From an uncultured Caulobacteraceae bacterium (GTDB lineage: Bacteria; Pseudomonadota; Alphaproteobacteria; Caulobacterales; Aquidulcibacteraceae), in assembly GCA_902826145.1 (NCBI GenBank), contig CADEDT010000005.1, positions 1 to 50,113 of the forward strand: a stretch of DNA of 50,113 nucleotides, read 5' to 3'. Every line of letters starts with the position of its first letter. Positions within the stretch are counted from its first letter, which is position 1. Both the position numbers and the translations under genes were made by a program. The notes under the pieces are model-generated. The model was not told where the DNA came from, searched no databases, and saw only the letters and a program-made list of their open reading frames with translations. Shown piece by piece: positions 37,465-47,236 of this stretch.

Positions 37465-37557
37465 TCACGCAACCATTTGCGCGGCTTGGTTCATGGTGGC
37501 GAACGCAACAGGGGCAAACACCGCGAGCGCCGCAACGAGGCAATAAAACTTGGCCAT
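37465..37557 (-). CDS. Tiny membrane or secreted peptide (30 residues)
   Basis: A minimal gene read by hand: MAKFYCLVAALAVFAPVAFA then TMNQAAQMVA. It has one hydrophobic stretch (residues 5-20) that looks like a signal peptide or a single membrane helix. A GGAG-containing purine stretch (GGAGCGGGAA) directly before the ATG is a strong ribosome site, and a hairpin terminator candidate lies 80 bases downstream, which together support translation. No homologue is known to me. Chance cannot be excluded at this length. Confidence 0.45.
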   Translation of the reverse strand: MAKFYCLVAALAVFAPVAFATMNQAAQMVA

Positions 37558-37658
37558 TTCCCGCTCCATCTCTTCTCGAACCGTCCGTCGATCCGATGAG
37601 ATGAAGGTAATAGGTCGTTTGCCTTGTCGATGTGACGGCGGTCACGGAGCACGAGCGC

Positions 37659-38408
37659 TCACATGAACCCCATGTCGCGATCGTACGTACGGAAGCGGCG
37701 CCCAGCGTCGACATAGATGGTCTGACCGGTGATCACGTCGTTCTCGAGCAAGAAGCGCACAGCGTGTGCGATGTGCTCAGGCGTCGGGCCAAGCTTCAGC
37801 GGCGTGTCGTCGTGCAACCGCTTCCAATCTTCCTCCGCCTGCCCCGGCGCCGGCAGCACGTAGCCAGGCGCAACAGCGTTGACCCGCACCCGGGGCGCAA
37901 GCGCGCGGGCCAACAGCTCGGTCGCGCCAGCGAGCGCATATTTTGAAAGCGTGTAGGAGAAGTGATCCGGGTACGGGTTCGCCAGTTTGAAATCGAGGAA
38001 GTTGACGACGCACCCCTGCACGCCATCCGGCAAAGCTTCCGCAAACTCGCGCGCAAGCATCGCCGGCGTCATGGCGTTGAGCGCGATGTGGCGTTCGAGC
38101 AATTCTTGGCTGAGCGTATCGATCGTGTCGTGTTCGAACATCGCCGCGCAGTTGACGAGTGCGCCGAGCGGCGCGCCTGCGGTAGCGACAGCCCTAGCGA
38201 TTAGAGCGCCTCGTTCAGCGGCATCATCAAGATCGGCGCCCACCGTTACGGCCTTCGCACCCGCCTCGCGCGCTTCGGCTGCCACGGCTTCCGCCTCGCT
38301 GTTTGAGCGGCGATAGTGGATGGCGACGTTCCAACCGTTGCGAGCCAAATCTAATGCCACACCCCGACCGAGGCGCTGGCCTGCGCCAGTGACAAGCGCC
38401 CATTTCAT
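37659..38408 (-). CDS. Short-chain dehydrogenase, probably a FolM-like dihydropteridine reductase
   Basis: A 249-residue NAD(P)H-dependent reductase. The cofactor loop is T-G-A-G-Q-R-L-G (7-14), the T-G-x3-R-x-G form used by pteridine reductases (PTR1/FolM) rather than the usual T-G-x3-G-x-G. HYRRSNSEA (31-39) fits NADPH preference. The active-site Y152-x3-K156 is in FSYTLSKYALAG, and NCAAMF and VNAVAPGYVLP are standard. Its start overlaps the folB stop by four bases (ATGA), so both are made together. That coupling and the loop sequence support a role in reducing dihydromonapterin or dihydrofolate. Substrate remains inference. Confidence 0.85.
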   Translation of the reverse strand: MKWALVTGAGQRLGRGVALDLARNGWNVAIHYRRSNSEAEAVAAEAREAGAKAVTVGADLDDAAERGALIARAVATAGAPLGALVNCAAMFEHDTIDTLSQELLERHIALNAMTPAMLAREFAEALPDGVQGCVVNFLDFKLANPYPDHFSYTLSKYALAGATELLARALAPRVRVNAVAPGYVLPAPGQAEEDWKRLHDDTPLKLGPTPEHIAHAVRFLLENDVITGQTIYVDAGRRFRTYDRDMGFM

Positions 38409-38770
38409 ATACGCTCTCTCCTGATCGTCACCGCGACCAAGCCATCACCCGAAAGCACAGACGGCTTCTTCACTGTTACTTCCACCCAACGCGCGCGATC
38501 CGAAAGCGAAAGACAGTGTCCTGCAACGCGATCGGAGAGCGTCTCGATCAGGTGCGCGGGTTCGCCGAGATCGTCGCGGATGAAATGGATGATCTTGTCG
38601 TAGTCTACGGTTTCGCTGATGCGATCATGCTTCGTGTAGAGCGGCGGTTCGGCGAGCGCGAGTGTCACCGAAATGCGCACCTCCTGCGGCGTTGCGCGCT
38701 CCGGGTCCGGCACGCCGACGCGGACGAGCGCCTTGGCGTCATCGATGCGGATGATATGAAGATCGGCCAT
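38405..38770 (-). CDS. folB: Dihydroneopterin aldolase
   Basis: A 121-residue FolB-fold enzyme that converts 7,8-dihydroneopterin to the hydroxymethyl pterin in folate synthesis. Family landmarks are ALVRVGVPDPERATPQEVRI near the start, SETVDYDKIIHFI (the Tyr that closes the pocket), HLIETLSDRVAGH (the Glu that binds the pterin) and VEVTVKKPSVL (the catalytic Lys). It lies 16 bases after the EamA-type gene and overlaps the reductase gene by four bases, so the three probably form one operon. Length is standard. A dihydroneopterin-triphosphate epimerase (FolX) is the main alternative. Confidence 0.85.
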   Translation of the reverse strand: MADLHIIRIDDAKALVRVGVPDPERATPQEVRISVTLALAEPPLYTKHDRISETVDYDKIIHFIRDDLGEPAHLIETLSDRVAGHCLSLSDRARWVEVTVKKPSVLSGDGLVAVTIRRERI

Positions 38771-38786
38771 GTAGCGCTCAACTTAG

Positions 38787-39620
38787 TCAGGCGAAGGCGA
38801 TCAGGCCAGCGCCGGCCGCGACAATCGCCGCGCCAAACCAACGGCGAAGCCCCAAACGCTCGCGCAGGAACACGAACGCGATCAGCGCACCCCAGACGAC
38901 AGAGGTCTCACGCAAAGCCGTCACCTGCGCGATCGGTGCGAAGGTTTGCGCCCAGAGCACGAGGCCATAACCCAAAAAACTAATGACGCCGATAGCGAGT
39001 CCGCGCCATGGCGCAACACTGGCGTCCTTCAGCAACTGTTTGGTCCCGCGACGCCAGCAGGCAAAGGCAATCATCGGCACGCCCATGATCCCAGACGTCC
39101 AGGCCACATAGACGAGCGCATTGCCGCTAGCGCGCGCGCCGAGCGCGTCCACCAGCGAATAGGCCGAGATACAAAGCCCAATCGCAAGCGCCCAAAGCGT
39201 TGCCTTCAACGGCGCGCGTGGGCTCGCGCCAACCGCGAGCACGCCGAGCGAAACGAGCGCGATGCCGCCCATCTTGATCGGCTCCGGCACTTCGTGCGCG
39301 GCGAACGCAGCGCCCACCGCCACCAATAACGGCGCCGAGCCGCGCGAGAGCGTATAGATGTGGCTCATGTCGCCAGCGTCGTAGGCGCTGAACAGCGCGA
39401 ACCAGTAGACGAGGTGAATGAGCACCGAGGCCGCGAGATACGGCCACGACGCAGCGTCAGGCAGCCCCCAAAACGAAGCGACGACAACGCACGTGAGAAT
39501 CCCACCCACAGCTATCAAAAACGCATCGACGATACGATCGCTGCCGCCTTTCAGCGCAGCGTTCCAACTGGCGTGGATCACGGCCGAAGTGATGGCGGCG
39601 GCAATGGCGAGTGGCGGCAT
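38787..39620 (-). CDS. EamA/DMT-family transporter
   Basis: A 277-residue inner-membrane protein with ten predicted helices arranged as two EamA repeats. The first repeat is about residues 4-130 (IAAAITSAVIHASWNAALKG; YTLSRGSAPLLVAVGAAFAA). The second is about 140-277 (LWALAIGLCISAYSLVDALG; QVTALRETSVVWGALIAFVF; LRERLGLRRWFGAAIVAAGA). The family moves amino acids, nucleotide precursors or other metabolites, usually outwards. It is the first gene before folB, so a link to pteridine or folate metabolites is possible but not shown. Confidence 0.88.
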   Translation of the reverse strand: MPPLAIAAAITSAVIHASWNAALKGGSDRIVDAFLIAVGGILTCVVVASFWGLPDAASWPYLAASVLIHLVYWFALFSAYDAGDMSHIYTLSRGSAPLLVAVGAAFAAHEVPEPIKMGGIALVSLGVLAVGASPRAPLKATLWALAIGLCISAYSLVDALGARASGNALVYVAWTSGIMGVPMIAFACWRRGTKQLLKDASVAPWRGLAIGVISFLGYGLVLWAQTFAPIAQVTALRETSVVWGALIAFVFLRERLGLRRWFGAAIVAAGAGLIAFA

Positions 39621-39725
39621 GAGTCCGCACGGTTAGAGCACGGCCACCGCTTGGCGCGAACGCCATTCGATGGGCGCCTCCCCTCCTTTGTTGCAACGTG
39701 CTAGGCGTGCCCCGCGGAGGCGGGA

Positions 39726-42175
<2,450 letters not shown>

Positions 42176-42277
42176 CTAGAGCAATTCAACTTACGTTGCG
42201 AAAATCCGCCGCATAGGAAGCGGGGTTTTCTCCATGCGTTTTTTGCCTACATGCCTTGCAACAATGGAGGAGGACCA

Positions 42278-42661
42278 ATGCCGCTCTTGATGTGCCCGAA
42301 CTGCAGCGCCTCGATGACTGAGGTGAAGCGCAACGATGTCGCTTTCGATATGTGCCCGACCTGCCGCGGCGTGTGGCTGGATCGCGGGGAACTCGAAAAG
42401 ATCATCTCCGGCGTTCAGAGCGAGCAAGGCAGCTACGATCAGGCCCCGCAGGCTCAATTCTCGCAAGGCCAGCGCCCGCCGCAGCAACCGCAGCAATACC
42501 AGCAGCAGCGCCCGCAACAGGGCTACGGCGAGCGCGGCGAGTATGGGGAACGCGGCGAGTACGGCGAGCGTGGCGAAGGCGGTTACGACCAACAGCGCGG
42601 GAGCCAGCAGCAGCGCCGCCGGCGCGGTGGCTTCGACCTGATGGATATCTTCGGCGACTGA
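42278..42661 (+). CDS. Zinc-ribbon (zf-TFIIB) protein with Gly-Glu-Arg repeats
   Basis: A 127-residue protein. ATG 42278 directly follows the strong ribosome site GGAGGAGG. Residues 1-45 form a TFIIB-type zinc ribbon: M-C-P-N-C (C6, C9), then DMCPTCRGVWLDRGELEKI (second Cys pair), as in the small YjdF/zf-TFIIB proteins. Residues 50-118 are low-complexity, Gln/Pro-rich, then three GERGEY-like repeats, and the end is basic with FDLMDIFGD. Such tails are disordered and often bind protein or RNA. Function of this family is not established. It is divergent from the aminotransferase gene. Confidence 0.8.
   Translation: MPLLMCPNCSASMTEVKRNDVAFDMCPTCRGVWLDRGELEKIISGVQSEQGSYDQAPQAQFSQGQRPPQQPQQYQQQRPQQGYGERGEYGERGEYGERGEGGYDQQRGSQQQRRRRGGFDLMDIFGD
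42527..42580 (+). repeat. Tandem repeat, three units of 18 bp
   Basis: Units at 42527-42544, 42545-42562 and 42563-42580 each encode G-E-R-G-E plus Y or G. The first two differ by few bases. They lie in the tail of the zinc-ribbon gene and could vary in number by slippage. Confidence 0.8.
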
Positions 42662-42795
42662 GGTCGTATCGTCGGACAAACAAAGGCGTTTGTCTGAAAC
42701 ATTTCGCCAAATCTTGGTGACAAATGGCGGCTATCGCTTGCCCGTTGACGCTTGAGGTCGAGTCCTGAGACTTCCGGCGAAGCGGGGATCAATCG

Positions 42796-44973
42796 ATGAA
42801 GCGTCTTATCCACTCAGGCGTGGCCGCCTTTCTGGCGAGCGCTGCTGTTGCACATGCTCAGCAGACGCCGCCGGCATCGCCCCCGCCTCCTCCACCACCG
42901 GCTGCGGCAGCTGAGGAGGACGAGGAAAGCAACGACGATATCGTCGTGCTGGCGCAACCAGGCGATCAGGTGCGCATCGACCGGCGGACATACACCCTGC
43001 GCGACGATGCTGCAGCGCAAAGCTCAAACATGTTTGACGTGCTGGGCAAGATCCCGTCCGTCAGCGTTTCGCCGGGAGGCGACGTCACTTTGCTCGGCGC
43101 GTCAGGCGTGGTCATCCAGATCAACGGCCAACCCGTTCCAGGCGTGAATCTCGAACAGGTGTTGCGCGGGCTGCAAGGTGGCGAAGTCGAGCGCATCGAA
43201 GTCATCACCAATCCTTCGGCTCAATACTCAGCTGAGGCTTCGGGCGGCATCATCAACATCATCACGCGCAGGCGCTTCAACGCCGGCTTCAACGGCTCGA
43301 TCCAAGCAAGCGTCGAATATCCAGAAGGCTACCACTTCGGCGTTGGCCCGAGTTACTCGGTTGGCCCTTGGACGTTCAGCGGCCAGATCGGCACGTACGG
43401 CGGTGGTCGCGAAAACGATCTGTTGCGCGAGCGCGAGGAAGTCCCAGGCGGCGCGCTCACATCGGAAGAAGGCCTACGCGACATTGAATGGAGCGGCGTC
43501 TATCTGAGCCGCCTGCAAGTCGCGTACGCGCCAACCGAAAAGCAGCGCATGAGCCTTGCGCTCGACGGCGGCCATCACAACACCGATGTGACGCAAACAT
43601 CGCTTCTCTCAGACACAGTGGGACCGTTGTTCGCAACCGACGTTGATAGCCAGAACACCTTCGACAACACACAACTGATCTTCGACTTTCAACAAAGCGG
43701 CGACACGCCGCGTGAGTTGATCAAGTTCAACGCGGTGGCCGGTCGATCGGTCAATCAATCCGATGCCGTGTTCACAAACACGCCCGCGGGCGGCGGCGGA
43801 TCAAACAGCTACGCGACCAATTTTGAGAATGAAACGACGGGTCTGAGCGCCAAGCTCGATGCTGAGCAGCCGCTGCCGAGCGAACAATTCCTGACGTTTG
43901 GCGGATCGTACGATTACGTTGATCAGACCTTCGAGAACGGCCTCACCCCGCTCACGGGCACGACACCTCCCGCCTACTTTGCCACGCTCGACGGCACGTC
44001 GCAGACGCTCGCCGGCTACGTCACCTACCAGTTCGACATCGGCGATTGGACGATCCTTCCCGGCTTACGCGCAGAGGGCTATTGGCGCGAAGTCAATTCA
44101 GGCGCCCTTACCACCGAGGACGACGACACCCGCCTCTTCCCGAGCATCCACATCCGCAACGAGCTGACGCGGAACATCAACATCGACCTCAGCTACACAA
44201 GCCGCATCTCACGCCCCGGTTTTCAGCAGCTCGATCCAGCGTTGCGCTTCGTCGATGTGGGCCGCGCCATCTCTGGCAACCCCAATCTCGATCCAACAAC
44301 CACGGACGCCTTCGAAGCAAACTTCGTCTATCAAAAGAATGGCGCCAGTTTCAGTGTCACCTTCTTCGATCGCATCAGCGATGACATCGTTTCCAACTTC
44401 ACCGAGCTCACGCCCGGCGGCGTCATCGTGTCGATGCCGGTGAACGCCGGCGAGAGCGAGCAGCGCGGGCTGCAAGCATTGCTGCGCGGGCCGATCGGCG
44501 AACGCTGGCGCTATTCGCTGAGCGGCAACGTGTTGAGCCGCGAGTACGATGTGCTGAGCAGCGGCGGCGCGATCACGCGGCGCGAGGACGTCGAGTACGA
44601 TGGCGTGGCTCAGCTCGACTATCGCGATCCAGATCAGGACGCGGTCGGCGCCAACCAATTCCAATTCGAAGTACGCTTCGCTGGCCCGCGCCACGGCCTG
44701 CAAACCGAAATCGACCCATTCTATGTGGCGAACTTCACCTGGCGACGTCGCCTCGGGCCGAAGCTCTTCGGTGTGTTCATGGTGCAAGATATTTTCGACA
44801 GCACCGATCAGATCTCGGAGGTCACGACGGCGGACTACATCGAGCGCGCCGAGTACGAGAGCTCCGGCACACGCTTCCGGCTCGCGCTAACATATCAGTT
44901 CGGCTCCGGCCCGCAGCGGCCGCCTTCGGATCAACAACCAGGCGGGCCACCCATCCCCGGCGGCGGCCCGTAA
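42796..44973 (+). CDS. TonB-dependent outer-membrane receptor (outer-membrane beta-barrel family)
   Basis: A 725-residue outer-membrane receptor. Residues 1-21 are a signal peptide (KRLIHSGVAAFLASAAVAHA). A Pro-rich and acidic linker (24-48) follows. The plug domain (about 60-155) has SNMFDVLGKIPSVSVSPGGD, VVIQINGQPVPGVNLEQVLR, VERIEVITNPSAQYSAEASG and IINIITRRR. The rest is a large beta-barrel of the outer-membrane beta-barrel family that includes FecA-like and SusC-like relatives (RPGFQQLDPALRFVDVGRAI; GNPNLDPTTTDAFEANFVYQ). No obvious C-terminal aromatic is present; it ends in a Pro/Gly tail GGPPIPGGGP, which is unusual because barrels normally end in Phe. Substrate is not predictable; no TonB/ExbBD genes lie next to it. 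Confidence 0.88.
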   Translation: MKRLIHSGVAAFLASAAVAHAQQTPPASPPPPPPPAAAAEEDEESNDDIVVLAQPGDQVRIDRRTYTLRDDAAAQSSNMFDVLGKIPSVSVSPGGDVTLLGASGVVIQINGQPVPGVNLEQVLRGLQGGEVERIEVITNPSAQYSAEASGGIINIITRRRFNAGFNGSIQASVEYPEGYHFGVGPSYSVGPWTFSGQIGTYGGGRENDLLREREEVPGGALTSEEGLRDIEWSGVYLSRLQVAYAPTEKQRMSLALDGGHHNTDVTQTSLLSDTVGPLFATDVDSQNTFDNTQLIFDFQQSGDTPRELIKFNAVAGRSVNQSDAVFTNTPAGGGGSNSYATNFENETTGLSAKLDAEQPLPSEQFLTFGGSYDYVDQTFENGLTPLTGTTPPAYFATLDGTSQTLAGYVTYQFDIGDWTILPGLRAEGYWREVNSGALTTEDDDTRLFPSIHIRNELTRNINIDLSYTSRISRPGFQQLDPALRFVDVGRAISGNPNLDPTTTDAFEANFVYQKNGASFSVTFFDRISDDIVSNFTELTPGGVIVSMPVNAGESEQRGLQALLRGPIGERWRYSLSGNVLSREYDVLSSGGAITRREDVEYDGVAQLDYRDPDQDAVGANQFQFEVRFAGPRHGLQTEIDPFYVANFTWRRRLGPKLFGVFMVQDIFDSTDQISEVTTADYIERAEYESSGTRFRLALTYQFGSGPQRPPSDQQPGGPPIPGGGP

Positions 44974-44981
44974 CAATGCTT

Positions 44982-45002
44982 GCGCCTTTGCGACGAAGGC
45001 GC
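44982..45002 (+). terminator. Hairpin after the receptor gene
   Basis: GCGCCTT (44982-44988) and AAGGCGC (44996-45002) form a 7-bp stem with a 7-nt loop, starting nine bases after the stop codon. There is no T-run, so termination would need help. Confidence 0.4.
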
Positions 45003-45107
45003 GGCAATCCTCGATAGTCGTGGGTATTGAGGCGCCACGCGCTGTTGCTGGCGCAGGCCCCGAGGCCTATGCCGTCCGCCAATATTCCTTGGAAGGACGT
45101 TGTTCCC

Positions 45108-47158
45108 ATGCGTGTTTTGTCAGCGTTCGCTATGAGCGCGGTTTTGGTCTGCGGCGTTGCCGCCTGTAATCGCAACGCGGCGCGCGAGATTGGCCTCGAT
45201 GTCGCAGCGATGGACACCAATGCCCAGCCCGGCAACGATTTCTACGGCTACGCCAACGGCACTTGGCAACGCACGACGGAAATTCCCGGTGACCGCTCAA
45301 GCATCGGTTCGTTCTACCGCGCCTCGCTGGAGACTGAACGTCAAACCACCGAACTCGTGAACGACATCGTGCAATCCAATCCGGCGGCCGGCACGAACGA
45401 AGCGCGGATCGCGAACTTCTACAACGCCTACACCAACACCGCCGCGATCGACGCCGCTGACATGGCGCCGACGCAAGCCGATCTCGCGCGCTTCAATGCT
45501 ATCGCCAACAAGGCCGATCTTTCGCGTGTCCTCGGCGAACAGATCCGCGCGGACGTCGATCCGCTGAACGCGACGAATTACAACACCGAGAACCTCTTCG
45601 GGATTTTCGTCACCCAAGGCTTGGCGACACCGGGCGAGGTGCTGCCCTACATCCTGCAAGGCGGATTGGGTCTGCCGGAGCGCGAGTACTATCTGTCGAA
45701 CGACGCCTCGATGGTCGAAATTCGCGGCCAGTACCGTGCCTATATCGAACAGCTGCTGACCGCCGCCGGCATCACCGACGCGCGCACCAAGGCGCAGCGC
45801 ATCTACGATCTCGAAGTGCAGATCGCCCGCGCGCACATGACGCGCGAGCAGAGCGAAGACATGGCCGCTCGCGGTGATGCCCGGCGCGCGCCGAACTGGC
45901 GCAGCGCGCGCCGGGCATCGACTGGAACGCATTCCTCACCGCCGCGCAGCTCGGCAATCAGCAACGCTTCGCGGCCTATCATGCGCAAGCGATCACGCGG
46001 CTTTCGGCGCTTGTCGCTTCAGCGCCGTTGCAATCGTGGAAGGATTGGCTGGCATTCCACCAGATCAATTCGCACGCCGACGTTCTACCGACAGCGATCG
46101 ACCAAGCGTATTTCGGTTTCTACGGCACCACCCTTTCCGGCACGCCGCAGCAGCGTGACCGCGCCAAGCGTGGGCTCGATGCGCTTAACGTCTCTCTCGG
46201 TGACGCCGTCGGCCAAGCCTACGTCCAGCGCTACTTCCCAGCTTCCGCGCGCGAAGAAGTGCAAGGCATGGTCGAGAACATCAAGACCGCTTTCGCCGCA
46301 CGCATCCAAGGGCTCGACTGGATGGCAGAGCAAACGCGCGCCGAAGCGCTCCGAAAGGTTGAGACGATCGTTGTTGGCGTTGGCTATCCGGACGCGTGGC
46401 GCGACTATTCGCACTACGAAGTTTCCGCCAGCGACGCTTACGCCAACGCCATCAACGGCGAGCGCGCCGAGTATGCGCACCAGCTCGCCAAGCTTGGTCG
46501 TCCGATGGATCGCAACGAATGGTGGATGACGCCGCAGACGGTCAACGCGGTGAACCTGCCGGTGCAGAACGGCCTAAATTTCCCAGCCGCCATCCTGCAG
46601 CCGCCATTCTTCAACGCGAACGCCGACGCAGCCTACAATTACGGCGCCATCGGCGCGGTGATCGGCCACGAAGTAAGCCACAGCTTCGACAACAACGGCG
46701 CCGCGTTCGATTCAACCGGGGCGCTGCGCAATTGGTGGACGGACGCCGACCTCGCCGCCTTCCGCACGCAAGGTGAAGCCCTGGCCCGCCAATACGACAC
46801 CTACGAGCCGCTTCCCGGCCTGCACGTGAATGGTGCGCTGACGCTCGGCGAGAACATCGCCGATGTCGCTGGTCTGCAAGCCGCGTACGACGCCTACCAC
46901 GCCTCGCTCGGCGGTCGCGAAGCACCGGTGATTGGCGGCCTGACGGGCGACCAACGCTTCTTCATCGCCTACGCGCAAACCTGGGCCAGCAAGATGCGTG
47001 ACGAAGCCATGCGCCAGCGCATCGCCACCGATGGCCACGCACCTGGCGTGTATCGCGCGCTCACCGTACGCAACATCGACGCCTGGTACACAGCCTTCAA
47101 CGTCCAGCAGGGCCAGACGCTCTACCTAGCGCCAGAGCAACGCGTCCGGGTCTGGTAA
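45108..47158 (+). pseudogene. M13-family metallopeptidase (neprilysin-like), interrupted by a frameshift
   Basis: A gene of the usual M13 length (about 683 codons) broken into two frames. The first frame starts at ATG 45108 with a lipoprotein signal (RVLSAFAMSAVLVCGVAAC, lipobox GVAAC) and runs through AMDTNAQPGNDFYGYANGTW, LGLPEREYYLSND and IARAHMTREQSEDMAA. Between about 45868 and 45895 the sense moves to another frame: AELAQRAPGIDWNAFLTAAQ, then the catalytic HEVSH (46667-46681), GENIADVAGLQAAYDAY and the C-terminal VRNIDAWYTAF, ending RVRVW. The zinc ligands and the second-domain motif are intact, so one indel could restore the gene. It could be a real pseudogene or a sequencing error. 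A strong terminator follows. Confidence 0.85.
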
Positions 47159-47181
47159 CGGCGCAAGCGCAATACAAAATG

Positions 47182-47215
47182 AAACGGCCCGGGATTGCTC
47201 CCGGGCCGTTTTTTT
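47182..47215. terminator. Strong bidirectional terminator
   Basis: AAACGGCCCGGG (47182-47193) and CCCGGGCCGTTT (47200-47211), with loop ATTGCT and further T to 47215, form a 12-bp stem. On the minus strand the stem is followed by CATTTTG. It serves the M13 gene and the convergent rpoC gene. Confidence 0.92.
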
Positions 47216-47236
47216 ATTGGACGTTTCTTCCCTGTC

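Noticed and set aside
45868..46529. Continuation of the first M13 frame to 46529
   Set aside because: After about 45880 the frame yields Arg/Pro-rich sequence without family motifs, while the other frame holds all M13 motifs. GC-rich DNA keeps wrong frames open by chance.
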